Translations under genes and position numbers: made by a program
In this document: positions 24,922 to 32,541 of the stretch, one piece after another
Numbering within the stretch: position 1 is the first letter of the stretch
How the letters are laid out: each line of letters opens with the position of its first letter
NCBI GenBank assembly: GCA_964529715.1
Contig: CAZGXI010000021.1
Span: 25,537-89,536, forward strand
Source of the DNA: CAZGXI01 sp964529715
GTDB lineage: Bacteria > Chloroflexota > Anaerolineae > Aggregatilineales > Ch27
Direction of reading: 5' to 3'
Length of the DNA stretch: 64,000 nt
Notes under the pieces: generated by a model
The model's database searches: none
Told to the model about the DNA's origin: nothing
Seen by the model: only the letters and a program-made list of their open reading frames with translations

Positions 24922-25065
24922 GGGGACTCAAGTCCCCAGCTACAGATGTAAAATCCCCCGAAATGGGCTGACAGCCGCCGTCTCGACCTGCATTTTTAGT
25001 TCGCTTCAGCGGACTTTGCCGGGAATTTTGAACCCCTGGCGACCGTGTCTGCGCCGGTCGTTTTT
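24922..25065. repeat. degenerate intergenic repeat with three hairpins (uvrB-hsp20 spacer)
   Basis: The 448-nt gap 24785-25232 has no gene. It holds a mosaic of small hairpins: GGGGAC-TCAA-GTCCCC (24922-24937), GTTCGC-TTCA-GCGGAC (24999-25014) and CGACCG...CGGTCG followed by TTTTT (25040-25065). Between them, ATCCCCCG and AGTCCCCAGCTAC resemble the ATCCCCCGGCTAC at 38717, suggesting two members of one repeat family. The last hairpin could act as a rightward terminator. The AT-rich 25160-25200 with TATAAT at 25190 probably includes the uvrB promoter, but no matching -35 is seen. Confidence 0.5.
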
Positions 25066-25232
25066 GAAACTTGCACATTACGTCAGACATCTGTGCGATT
25101 GGCAAGAAGTTGGGCATTGGTATATTCGACAAGCGAGGTAGTCGTCGCCGGTCTTCACTCTTATGATAGCATAATATCTCTATAGACGTTATAATCGTTC
25201 AGCACATCTGTTCTTGTTGACGGAGCACGACC

Positions 25233-27254
25233 ATGCCTGACTTTCAGCTTGTCTCCGAGTTTCAGCCCACCGGCGATCAGCCGCAAGCTATCGCCCAATT
25301 GGTGGATGGCCTCCGGCAAGGCTTCAAACATCAGACCCTGCTTGGCGCCACCGGCACCGGCAAAACCTTCACCGTCGCCTCAATTGTCGCCCAGATTAAC
25401 CGCCCTACCCTGGTGATGTGTCACAACAAGACACTGGCGGCCCAACTGTATGCCGAATTCAAAGACTTCTTCCCCTACAACGCAGTCGAATATTTCGTCA
25501 GTTACTACGACTACTACCAGCCGGAAGCCTACGTCCCGCAGAAAGACCTGTTCATCGAGAAAGAAACCGACATCAACCAGGACATCGAGCGGCTGCGCCT
25601 CTCCGCGACGGCGGCGGTGCTCAGCCGCCGCGATGTGTTAATCGTGGCCTCGGTGTCGTGCATCTACGGCCTGGGCAGCCCGGAGGCTTACGGCAAGGTC
25701 GTGCTGGAAGTCCGGCAGGGCCAGGCCATCCGCCGGGACATTCTGCTGCGCCACCTGGTACACATCCATTACGACCGCAACGACCTCGAACTGCGCCCCG
25801 GCACGTTCCGCGCGCGCGGCGACACGGTAGAGGTCATGCCTGCCTACGAGCAGCACGCCATCCGCTTTGCCCTATGGGGCGACGAGGTCGAGCGCATCCA
25901 GGCATTCAACCCTCTGACGGGCGAAATTCTGGCCGACTTTGAGGAAATCCGTATCTATCCGGCCAAGCACTTTATCACCGAACAGGAAAAGCTCCAGCTT
26001 GCCATCAAAGACATCGACGCCGAATTGAAGGAGCGGCTGTCGCAGTTGAGTAAAGAGAACAAACTGCTCGAAGCGCAGCGCCTGGAACAGCGTGTGCACT
26101 ATGACCTGGAGATGTTGCGCGAACTGGGCTACACCAGCGGCATTGAGAACTATTCTCGCCATCTGGATCAGCGCCCGGCAGGCAGCCCTCCCTGGACACT
26201 GTTGGACTATCTGCCTGCCGATTACCTGCTGGTCATCGACGAAAGCCATATGACTGTGCCGCAGATTCGCGGTATGTCCGGCGGTGATCGGTCGCGCAAA
26301 GAAACGCTGGTCGAATACGGTTTCCGCCTGCCCAGCGCGCTGGATAACCGCCCGCTAACCTTCGAGGAATTCGAGGCACGGCTGAACCAGGTTATCTACA
26401 CCTCAGCCACGCCCGGCCCGTATGAACTGGCACACAGCCAGCGGGTGGTCGAGCAGATCATCCGTCCGACGGGCATCCTCGACCCCGAAGTGGAAGTGCG
26501 CCCGATCCGGGGCCAGGTAGACGATCTGCTTCAGGAGATCAACGCCCGCGTGCGCAAGGGCCAGCGCGCCCTGGTGACCACGCTTACCAAGCGCATGGCC
26601 GAAGACCTGGCCGACTACCTCACCGAGATGGGCGTCAAGGTGCACTACCTGCACTCCGAGATCGAGACCCTGGAACGAATTGACATCCTGCGCGACCTGC
26701 GCATGGGCGTCTACGACGTGGTGGTGGGCATTAACCTACTGCGCGAAGGGCTGGACCTGCCAGAAGTGTCGCTGGTGGCGATCCTCGACGCCGACAAGGA
26801 AGGCTTTCTGCGCTCCGAACAGGCGCTTATTCAGACCATCGGGCGCGCAGCGCGGCACATTGAGGGCAAGGTCATCATGTACGCGGACCATATCACCGAC
26901 TCGATGCGCCGCGCCATCGAGGAGACGGCCCGCCGCCGCCAGGTGCAGCATCGGTACAATCAGGAACACGGCATCGAGCCGGTCAGCATCGTCAAGCAGA
27001 TCCGCGACCTGACCGAATCGGTCCGCCAGCACACTGCGGCCCCTGCCGAAGTCTCGCCGACCGAGGCGTTGGCTTCGCTGCCACGCCTGCAACTGGACGC
27101 GGCCATCCGCGACCTGGAAAAGCAGATGAAGCAGGCCGCGAAGGACCTGGAATTCGAGAAGGCCGCCATGCTGCGCGACCAGATCATGGAACTGCGCCAG
27201 ATCATGGCCCTGCGCGAAGCCGAGGACGAGCACGCACCGCTGATCGATATGTGA
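25233..27254 (+). CDS. uvrB: excinuclease ABC subunit B
   Basis: Damage-verifying helicase-like subunit of UvrABC nucleotide excision repair. Walker A is GATGTGKT (residues 38-45), the beta-hairpin that clamps the DNA strand is YYDYYQPEAYVP, DESH is Walker B, and helicase motifs V and VI are INLLREGLDLPEV and QTIGRAARH. The C-terminal UVR motif (LEKQMKQAAKDLEFEKAAMLRDQI) contacts UvrC. The length of 673 aa is typical. ATG 25233 has GGAG 8 nt upstream. It is transcribed away from hsp20-lon. Confidence 0.98.
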   Translation: MPDFQLVSEFQPTGDQPQAIAQLVDGLRQGFKHQTLLGATGTGKTFTVASIVAQINRPTLVMCHNKTLAAQLYAEFKDFFPYNAVEYFVSYYDYYQPEAYVPQKDLFIEKETDINQDIERLRLSATAAVLSRRDVLIVASVSCIYGLGSPEAYGKVVLEVRQGQAIRRDILLRHLVHIHYDRNDLELRPGTFRARGDTVEVMPAYEQHAIRFALWGDEVERIQAFNPLTGEILADFEEIRIYPAKHFITEQEKLQLAIKDIDAELKERLSQLSKENKLLEAQRLEQRVHYDLEMLRELGYTSGIENYSRHLDQRPAGSPPWTLLDYLPADYLLVIDESHMTVPQIRGMSGGDRSRKETLVEYGFRLPSALDNRPLTFEEFEARLNQVIYTSATPGPYELAHSQRVVEQIIRPTGILDPEVEVRPIRGQVDDLLQEINARVRKGQRALVTTLTKRMAEDLADYLTEMGVKVHYLHSEIETLERIDILRDLRMGVYDVVVGINLLREGLDLPEVSLVAILDADKEGFLRSEQALIQTIGRAARHIEGKVIMYADHITDSMRRAIEETARRRQVQHRYNQEHGIEPVSIVKQIRDLTESVRQHTAAPAEVSPTEALASLPRLQLDAAIRDLEKQMKQAAKDLEFEKAAMLRDQIMELRQIMALREAEDEHAPLIDM

Positions 27255-27296
27255 TATATTCAGGTTAGAGACACAATCCCTCAGCGCAAAAAGCGC

Positions 27297-27328
27297 CAAG
27301 ACCGCAGCAGCGTTCTAGCGCGGTCTTG
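27297..27328 (+). terminator. hairpin after uvrB
   Basis: CAAGACCGC (27297-27305) pairs perfectly with GCGGTCTTG (27320-27328) around a 14-nt loop. There is no T-run, so it may be a transcript-stabilising hairpin rather than a true intrinsic terminator. Confidence 0.4.
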
Positions 27329-27366
27329 ATAACCTGTGTGATGAATCCTGTGAGGCAGAGAGCACC

Positions 27367-28518
27367 ATGCCCGTCACCAGACAACGCCTAGAAGAGATCG
27401 AAGCGCAGACCCTCGCGCCCTACGCCACGCTATCCCAAAACAGCCTGGGACGCGAGTACCCGGAAACTGAACAGGATTACCGGACGGCATTTCAGCGCGA
27501 CCGCGACCGCATCATCCACACGACCGCCTTTCGCCGCCTGGAATACAAGACGCAGGTTTTCGTCAACTACGAGGGCGATTACTACCGCACACGTCTCACG
27601 CATACGCTGGAAGTCGCCCAGATCGGGCGGACGATTGCCCGCGCCCTCGGCGCCAACGAGGACTTGGTAGAGGCGATCTGTCTGGCACACGACATGGGCC
27701 ATCCGCCTTTCGGCCATTCGGGAGAGGAAATCCTCAACCGGCTGATGGCCGATCACGGCGGCTTCGACCACAACAAGCAATCGCTGCGCATCGTGACCCG
27801 GCTGGAGGAACGCTATCCCAACTGGCCGGGTCTCAACCTGACCTACGAGGTGCGCGAGGGTATCGTCAAGCACGAGTCGGAGTATGACATCGCCGACGCC
27901 GCCGACTTCGCCCCCGACCGACGCGGCAGCCTGGAAGCGCAGATCGCCAACGTCGCCGACGAGCTGGCCTACAACGCCCATGACCTGGACGACGGGCTGC
28001 GGTCGGGAATGCTGCGCGTGGATCAGGTGGCCGATCTAGAATTGTGGCAGATGCTTCAGGAAAGTATCGGCTGGGATGGCAAGCATTTCGACAACCAGGT
28101 GCGTTATCGCTTGATCCGGCGCATGATTGGGCTGGAAATCGACGACGTGATCGAGGCCACCAGCCGCAAACTGCAAGTGGCCAACCCACAATCGTTGGAA
28201 GAGCTTCAGCGGCTTCCCTACAATGTCATCTGCCACTCTGAACACTACACCACCATGAACCGCGCCCTCAAAGACACGCTCTATAGCAAACTGTACCGCC
28301 ACTACCGCGTGATCCGCATGGCGGCCAAAGCCGAACGGTTCATCACCGCCATATTTGAAGCCTACGTCGCCCGTCCGGAGCAGCTTCCCGACGAAGCCCA
28401 AAAAAAGCTCAAGGAGCGCAGCCTGCACCGGGTCGTCACCGATTACATCTCCGGCATGACGGATCGCTTCGCTCTGGAAGAGTATCAGCGGTTATTCGAT
28501 CCGTTCACGCGACCTTGA
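27367..28518 (+). CDS. dgt: deoxyguanosinetriphosphate triphosphohydrolase-like HD protein
   Basis: 383 aa HD-superfamily dNTPase that cleaves dNTPs to deoxynucleoside plus triphosphate. The start region DRDRIIHTTAFRRLEYKTQVFV is diagnostic, H79 lies in RLTHTLEVAQIGR, the HD pair is H108-D109 in CLAHDMGHPPFGHSGE, and NKQSLRIVTRLE and DELAYNAHDLDD give the remaining metal and nucleotide ligands. The short length without extra insertions matches the type-2 dGTPase subfamily. A GAGGCAGAG SD precedes ATG 27367. It follows uvrB by 112 nt; both concern genome maintenance. Confidence 0.93.
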   Translation: MPVTRQRLEEIEAQTLAPYATLSQNSLGREYPETEQDYRTAFQRDRDRIIHTTAFRRLEYKTQVFVNYEGDYYRTRLTHTLEVAQIGRTIARALGANEDLVEAICLAHDMGHPPFGHSGEEILNRLMADHGGFDHNKQSLRIVTRLEERYPNWPGLNLTYEVREGIVKHESEYDIADAADFAPDRRGSLEAQIANVADELAYNAHDLDDGLRSGMLRVDQVADLELWQMLQESIGWDGKHFDNQVRYRLIRRMIGLEIDDVIEATSRKLQVANPQSLEELQRLPYNVICHSEHYTTMNRALKDTLYSKLYRHYRVIRMAAKAERFITAIFEAYVARPEQLPDEAQKKLKERSLHRVVTDYISGMTDRFALEEYQRLFDPFTRP

Positions 28519-28528
28519 AAAATCTGCC

Positions 28529-28556
28529 TTGACCAAAACGCGGAGGCTGCTATAAT
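28529..28556 (+). promoter_or_regulatory. promoter of tRNA-Met(CAT)
   Basis: -35 TTGACC (28529-28534), 16-nt spacer, -10 TATAAT (28551-28556). The tRNA starts 12 nt later. Confidence 0.8.
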
Positions 28557-28567
28557 CAAAATAGCAG

Positions 28568-28639
28568 GGTGACGTAGCTCAACGGCAGAGCAAAGGACTC
28601 ATAAGCCTTAGGTTACTGGTTCAAATCCAGTCGTCACCA
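28568..28639 (+). tRNA. tRNA with CAT anticodon (elongator Met, possibly Ile2)
   Basis: 72 nt. The acceptor GGTGACG/CGTCACC has a G1-C72 pair, so it is not an initiator. The anticodon loop is CTCATAA and the T arm ACTGG-TTCAAAT-CCAGT. The discriminator is A, with no encoded CCA. Elongator tRNA-Met is favoured by the acceptor sequence, but a TilS-modified tRNA-Ile2 cannot be excluded. Confidence 0.9.
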
Positions 28640-28642
28640 CTG

Positions 28643-28667
28643 ACGCCCCCGGAGGGGCGTTTTGTTT
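28643..28667 (+). terminator. intrinsic terminator after tRNA-Met
   Basis: The stem ACGCCCC/GGGGCGT with loop CGGA is followed by TTTGTTTT. Confidence 0.8.
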
Positions 28668-28750
28668 TCCGCAGCGCCGCCATTATGCAAAGTGGCTTAT
28701 TTCGGCTATGCTACACGGTGTTGCGAAACTGCACCGAAAGGCTGGCGCGG

Positions 28751-29803
28751 ATGAGCGAGCAATCATACCTTTCCTTATCGTTCTCAGCCGGTCAAAAAAT
28801 CGGCGGGTATGAAGTCCGCCGCCTGTTAGAACGCAGCGGCGTAGGTGGCCTGTATCGAGCCTACGCGCCCGACCTGGACCAAGAAGTGATGCTCAAGGCG
28901 CTGCGCCTACCCGGCGGCCTGAGCCAGAGCATGTTCCAGCGCGTCGTTCAATCGGTCGCTCGCCTGGAACACCCCAATATCGCACGCATCTTCGACTTCG
29001 GCGTCAGCGGCGGTATTTACTACGTCGTCAGCGAGTTGATCGACGGCCCCAGCCTGCGCGACTACCTATCAGAACGGCGCGGTGGACTGCCCTCCGACGT
29101 GGCGATCAGGGTTTTTCGCCAACTGGCCGATGCTGTGGCTTATGCGCACGCGCAAGGCGTGATTCACCAGGGCATCAGGCCCGGCAGCATATGGATCGAT
29201 GCCGGAGAGCGCGTGGTGTTGACCGACTTCGGGCTGGCACGCCTGAACGTACAGGCGCATGACCCGCTGGCAGCCATCGGCCCGGTCGATGCGATTTACC
29301 TTTCACCGGAGCAGGCCACCGGGCGAGAAGCTACCGCCAGCAGCGACATTTATACCCTGGGGATCGTGCTGTATGAGATGGTGACAGGTGACATCCCTTT
29401 CAAGGGCGAAACGGTAGAGGCCCTGCTCGCCCAACACCGCGAGAGGCCCCCCCGCCCACCTTCACAGCTTGCCGTCGATCTGGACCCGCGCATCGAACAG
29501 GTCATCTTGCGCGCCCTGGCAAAAAACCCGCATGACCGTTTCGCCTCTCCGCGCGATATGATCACCGCCCTGGAGAAAAAAGTCGTCGCCGGGGAATATG
29601 ACACCTTCACCCTGTCCAAAGAAAACCTGCGCGCATTCCACCAGCGCGTCCGTACTGCCCAGGGAGAACCAACCGTCTCGACGGAGTCTGCCCAACCAGA
29701 AGCCGCGCGGCGTACACTGGTGCTGGCAATCGCTGCCATCGTGATCCTCGTACTGGTCGTGCTGGTCATTCTGGCTTTGAGCAGCCAGGGAGCAGCAGGA
29801 TAG
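28751..29803 (+). CDS. membrane-anchored protein kinase-fold protein, predicted pseudokinase
   Basis: 350 aa, an N-terminal Ser/Thr kinase fold (about 15-280) and one C-terminal TM segment (about 318-342) with a very short extracellular end. The glycine-rich loop (ERSGVGGLYRAY), the VAIK-like Lys49 (VMLKAL), the DFG motif (TDFGLA, D159) and the APE-like SPEQAT are present. The catalytic loop is not HRDLKPxN but HQGIRPGS (139-146): the catalytic Asp is Gly, Lys is Arg and Asn is Ser. The alpha-C Glu position in FQRVVQSVARLEHPN also appears replaced. It may bind ATP but should not phosphorylate. ATG 28751 is preferred over 28685 because homology starts after it. Confidence 0.85.
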   Translation: MSEQSYLSLSFSAGQKIGGYEVRRLLERSGVGGLYRAYAPDLDQEVMLKALRLPGGLSQSMFQRVVQSVARLEHPNIARIFDFGVSGGIYYVVSELIDGPSLRDYLSERRGGLPSDVAIRVFRQLADAVAYAHAQGVIHQGIRPGSIWIDAGERVVLTDFGLARLNVQAHDPLAAIGPVDAIYLSPEQATGREATASSDIYTLGIVLYEMVTGDIPFKGETVEALLAQHRERPPRPPSQLAVDLDPRIEQVILRALAKNPHDRFASPRDMITALEKKVVAGEYDTFTLSKENLRAFHQRVRTAQGEPTVSTESAQPEAARRTLVLAIAAIVILVLVVLVILALSSQGAAG

Positions 29804-29832
29804 TACGTCGCCCATCGCCCACGGCCGGGCGC

Positions 29833-30276
29833 TCAGAAAGGCGGAGAATCGTCAAAGAACAGCGCCCACCACAGTCGCCAGGTCTCGACTTCTTCCTGTT
29901 CTTCCAACAGGATGGCCGGCGCTTCAGGGGTAGGGGTTGGCGTTGGCCCGGTCGGCCCGACTGGAACGGGGATCACCAGCACCTCGCCAGAGCGCACCAT
30001 TTTCCCCTCTGCATGTGCCCATGCCTCGACATAGGCATCGCTTTGCACGTAATCGCGCTCCTGAATTAACGCAGCGTGAGCAGCTTCCAGCGTGGCAATC
30101 TCCATCTCCAGGGATGCGCGACTTTGCTGCGCGAGCTGTCCCTGGGCGATGCGCGAGCTGAAGTCGATAGCCAGCAACAGGCCAATTGCCAGAATAGACG
30201 CGAAGAGGATTTGCAGCCCTGAAAACGGACGCGGCGGAGCAGTTCTATCGGAACGGGGTGGTGGAAGCGCAGCCAT
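29833..30276 (-). CDS. FtsB/DivIC-like septum formation protein
   Basis: 147 aa bitopic protein: Pro/Arg-rich cytoplasmic start, one TM segment (about 22-38), a coiled coil (about 40-76, LEMEIATLEAAHAALIQERDYV), then AHAEGKMVRSGEVLVIPVPV, the usual downstream element of FtsB/DivIC-like proteins. A Thr/Pro linker and an acidic, Trp-rich tail end it. The family scaffolds the divisome between FtsL, FtsQ and FtsW. Assignment is by topology and the GKMV...GEVLV element, not strong identity. ATG 30276 is chosen; the frame runs 18 codons upstream into the tRNA-Leu terminator region. Confidence 0.65.
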   Translation of the reverse strand: MAALPPPRSDRTAPPRPFSGLQILFASILAIGLLLAIDFSSRIAQGQLAQQSRASLEMEIATLEAAHAALIQERDYVQSDAYVEAWAHAEGKMVRSGEVLVIPVPVGPTGPTPTPTPEAPAILLEEQEEVETWRLWWALFFDDSPPF

Positions 30277-30310
30277 GTTTCTATGATAGCCGAGAGCATC
30301 GTCCTGCGCC

Positions 30311-30343
30311 AAAACAAAAACACCCGCCATGTTGGCCGGGTGT
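30311..30343 (-). terminator. intrinsic terminator of tRNA-Leu
   Basis: Read on the minus strand, ACACCCG (30343-30337) pairs with CGGGTGT (30326-30320), followed by TTTTTGTTTT (down to 30311). Confidence 0.8.
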
Positions 30344-30348
30344 TACTG

Positions 30349-30430
30349 TGCCGAAGGTGGGATTCGAACCCACACGAGTCTCCCCACTACGCCCTGAACG
30401 TAGCGCGTCTGCCAATTCCGCCACTTCGGC
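30349..30430 (-). tRNA. tRNA-Leu (anticodon CAG)
   Basis: 82 nt class II tRNA with a long variable arm. The acceptor GCCGAAG pairs with CTTCGGC, the anticodon stem CTACG/CGTAG encloses loop TTCAGGG (CAG), and the T loop is GTTCGAATC. The discriminator is A; CCA is not encoded. Confidence 0.93.
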
Positions 30431-30447
30431 TCACAGGTTTGATTGTC

Positions 30448-30476
30448 ATTTTAGCCGTGCTTGCGTCGGCTGTCAA
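30448..30476 (-). promoter_or_regulatory. promoter of tRNA-Leu
   Basis: On the minus strand, consensus -35 TTGACA (30476-30471), a 17-nt spacer and -10 TAAAAT (30453-30448) lie 17 nt before the tRNA. Confidence 0.8.
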
Positions 30477-30548
30477 GAGGCGAGTCGGCTTATTCAGGCC
30501 ATTTCGTTGTGCGGCACGCGCCGTTAAGTTTTGCCTTTGAATTAACCT

Positions 30549-30577
30549 TTGACAAATCGTTATCGGGCTGGTATACT
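30549..30577 (+). promoter_or_regulatory. promoter of initiator tRNA-Met
   Basis: Consensus -35 TTGACA (30549-30554), 17-nt spacer, -10 TATACT (30572-30577); the tRNA starts 12 nt on. Together with the tRNA-Leu promoter it makes a back-to-back pair. Confidence 0.85.
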
Positions 30578-30589
30578 ATTTTTTGATGA

Positions 30590-30661
30590 TGCGGGGTAGA
30601 GCAGTGGCAGCTCGTCGGGCTCATAACCCGGAGGTCGCAGGTTCGAATCCTGCCCCCGCTA
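30590..30661 (+). tRNA. initiator tRNA-fMet (anticodon CAT)
   Basis: Loop CTCATAA is flanked by the three consecutive G-C pairs (GGG/CCC) that mark initiators. Acceptor pairs 2-7 are GCGGGG/CCCCGC. Position 1 is T and position 72 is T, so the first pair is unpaired as required for formylation, but is a U-U instead of the common C-A mismatch. The T arm is GCAGG-TTCGAAT-CCTGC. CCA is not encoded. Confidence 0.92.
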
Positions 30662-30670
30662 CCTCAACCC

Positions 30671-30698
30671 AAAAGAGCGCCTGCCCAGGCGTTCTTTT
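30671..30698 (+). terminator. intrinsic terminator after tRNA-fMet
   Basis: A 13-bp stem AAAAGAGCGCCTG/CAGGCGTTCTTTT with a 2-nt loop and one G-U pair; its 3' arm ends in TTTT. Confidence 0.75.
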
Positions 30699-30779
30699 GA
30701 TTTATCTGCTATCCCTGTGTTAAAGTGTGCTGGGAACCCTTCCTCACCCGTCGCAAGCAGGATACCGGGAGACCCACCC

Positions 30780-31433
30780 ATGACCGAACAGCGCATCATG
30801 ATTGTCGATGACCACGAAGTTGTCCGCCTGGGCCTGAAGGACCTGCTCTCGCACCGCACAGGCTTTCAGGTGGTGGCCGAGGCGCGCACTGCCAAAGAGG
30901 CCATCGAAAAAGCCGACATCTACCTGCCGGACGTGATCCTGATGGACATCCGGCTGCCGGGGGCCAGCGGCATTGAAGCCTGTCAGGCGATCAAGCAGGC
31001 ACACCCGGAAATCAAGATCATCATGCTGACCTCTTATGAAGAGGACGAGATGTTGTTCGCCGCGTTGCGCGCCGGCGCCGAAACCTACCTGCTCAAGCAG
31101 ATCGACGGCGCCAGTCTGATCCAGGCCATCGAAGCGGTGCAGCGTGATGAGGCGGTGCTTGATCCCAGCGTGACCAAAAAGGTGCTGGATGAGGTGCGCC
31201 GCGCCAAGCGACAAGAAGAAGCCGAAGCGTTCTCTGACCTGACGGCCCAGGAAATGCAGGTACTCAATCTGGTATCGGAAGGCAAGACGAACCGTGAGAT
31301 CGCGCAGGCACTCTTTTTGGGCGAAGGCACGGTACGCAATTACGTCAGCAACATCTTGAGCAAGCTGAGCGTCTCCAACCGTGCCGAGGCAGCGGCCTAC
31401 GCCGTGCAGCACCACCTGAAAGACTATCTCTAA
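30780..31433 (+). CDS. NarL/FixJ-family response regulator
   Basis: 217 aa DNA-binding regulator. The receiver domain (1-120) has D10-D11, phosphoacceptor D56 in VILMDIRLP, T84 and K106. The LuxR-type HTH (about 148-215) reads LTAQEMQVLNLVSEGKTNREIA then GEGTVRNYVSNILSKL, the classic recognition helix region. It probably responds to an unlinked histidine kinase, as none is encoded nearby. ATG 30780 has GGGAG about 10 nt ahead; an in-frame upstream start at 30717 would overlap the post-tRNA spacer and lacks homology. Confidence 0.92.
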   Translation: MTEQRIMIVDDHEVVRLGLKDLLSHRTGFQVVAEARTAKEAIEKADIYLPDVILMDIRLPGASGIEACQAIKQAHPEIKIIMLTSYEEDEMLFAALRAGAETYLLKQIDGASLIQAIEAVQRDEAVLDPSVTKKVLDEVRRAKRQEEAEAFSDLTAQEMQVLNLVSEGKTNREIAQALFLGEGTVRNYVSNILSKLSVSNRAEAAAYAVQHHLKDYL

Positions 31434-31452
31434 AACGCCCGTCTTCACAATC

Positions 31453-31472
31453 AGGCGGGACGCGCCGCCTGC
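31453..31472. terminator. hairpin between convergent genes
   Basis: CAGGCGG/CCGCCTG 7-bp stem, 6-nt loop, lying between the NarL-type regulator and the convergent DUF971 gene. There is no T-run on either side, so termination is only suggested. Confidence 0.3.
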
Positions 31473-31505
31473 GCTATTGCGCTATCGTTTTCGCCTGACA
31501 GGGAG

Positions 31506-31832
31506 TTATTGCGGTTCGCGTTCGGGCGGACAAAGATGGCGCAGGTATTCCCACGTATAAATGCCGGTGTGGTGGCCGTCGTCCCAAAAGAACTGGAGGG
31601 CGTAATTGCCTACCAGTTCCAGGCGCTCTACCTGGTACGTGCGCGTCGGGGTCAGGTCCAGCAGCGTGTCTGGGGCATATTCCATGCCCATGCGGTCGTG
31701 ACCGCCCCGGCACTCCACACACGGACAGGCCACACGCAAGTGACTCAGCGGATAAACACATGTCCGCCCATCGTCCCAGGCGATGTGCAGTTCGCCGGTC
31801 TGTTTGTTCAATTGAATGTTCGTCGGGCGCAC
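31506..31832 (-). CDS. DUF971 domain protein
   Basis: 108 aa single-domain protein of the DUF971 / gamma-butyrobetaine hydroxylase N-terminal-like family, often linked to iron-sulfur or zinc proteins. The conserved parts are the start IQLNKQTGELHIAWDDGR, a Cys cluster ACPCVECRG that could bind a metal, and the C-terminal FFWDDGHHTGIYTWEYLR. The start is GTG at 31832 with AAAAAGGGGGGAG just upstream. It lies 29 nt after the helix-hairpin-helix gene, likely in the same transcript. Confidence 0.85.
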   Translation of the reverse strand: MRPTNIQLNKQTGELHIAWDDGRTCVYPLSHLRVACPCVECRGGHDRMGMEYAPDTLLDLTPTRTYQVERLELVGNYALQFFWDDGHHTGIYTWEYLRHLCPPEREPQ

Positions 31833-31861
31833 CCGCTCCCCCCTTTTTCTCCGGCAGCCGA

Positions 31862-32323
31862 CTACGATCCTGTGGCCAGCCGCTGTGCCTGGCCGATCCA
31901 GTCTTCTTTGCGAATCCGATCCCCGATGATGCGTACGCCTTGCTCTCGCAACCGCCGGGCCAAGTCATCTACATCCTGCCGGGCAAGCTGGGCAAAAGTC
32001 TCGATCCCTAACGACCGCAAAGCACGGACATATACCGGGCCGATACCCGTGATCTGCGACAGATCGTCCTGTGCCGGGAATTCCACCGGTCGGTCAGAAG
32101 CAGCAGGCAGTCCTTGAACAGGAGCGGTCTCCTCCTCGGCAGTTTCGGGCGGCAATGGCACCGGAATCTGCCGGACAGGCTGGTGGAGCGACGAAACGCG
32201 CACTGCATAATCTTCGGCCATCTCCTGCCGACGCATCAGCCACCGGATCAGAATGGCGCTGATCACAGCGCCGATTGAAAACAACCCCAGGGCAAACAAG
32301 TATTTTCCGAGTCTGGCTGCCAT
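31862..32323 (-). CDS. membrane-anchored helix-hairpin-helix protein
   Basis: 153 aa. One TM helix at about residues 8-27 (LFALGLFSIGAVISAILIRWL), a Pro/Glu-rich spacer, then a helix-hairpin-helix domain (about 88-150: LSQITGIGPVYVRALRSLGIETFAQLARQD...). The same HhH type ends many proteins annotated as flap-endonuclease-like; it usually binds DNA without sequence specificity. A TM anchor plus HhH suggests membrane-proximal nucleic acid binding, but no nuclease residues are seen. Confidence 0.75.
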   Translation of the reverse strand: MAARLGKYLFALGLFSIGAVISAILIRWLMRRQEMAEDYAVRVSSLHQPVRQIPVPLPPETAEEETAPVQGLPAASDRPVEFPAQDDLSQITGIGPVYVRALRSLGIETFAQLARQDVDDLARRLREQGVRIIGDRIRKEDWIGQAQRLATGS

Positions 32324-32468
32324 CGCTCGCCCTCATCCGTGCTCAATCCGGTTTGTGCAAAATTGTAGTCCCTGCAAACAGCCCTGTCAAAGGAGTGCCC
32401 AGAACGTAAAGTGTGTTTAAACGGCAGTGAATAGCTCTGAACATTCTTTAATACGTCTTGCTTAACTG

Positions 32469-32497
32469 TTGATTTACCGAATAAAGTTAAGTATACT
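32469..32497 (+). promoter_or_regulatory. promoter of the BTAD regulator gene with overlapping palindrome
   Basis: -35 TTGATT (32469-32474), 17-nt spacer, -10 TATACT (32492-32497), within an AT-rich island unlike the rest of the window. The -10 lies in a near-perfect palindrome TTAAGTATACTTTAA (32487-32501, core AAGTATACTT), a candidate autoregulatory operator. Confidence 0.6.
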
Positions 32498-32541
32498 TTA
32501 AACACTAACGATAAATACGCAGATCGGCAGACAAACCCATC

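Noticed and set aside
24788..25232. small gene in the hsp20-uvrB gap
   Set aside because: Frames there have no SD, no motif, and run across hairpin repeats; the gap looks regulatory and repeat-derived.
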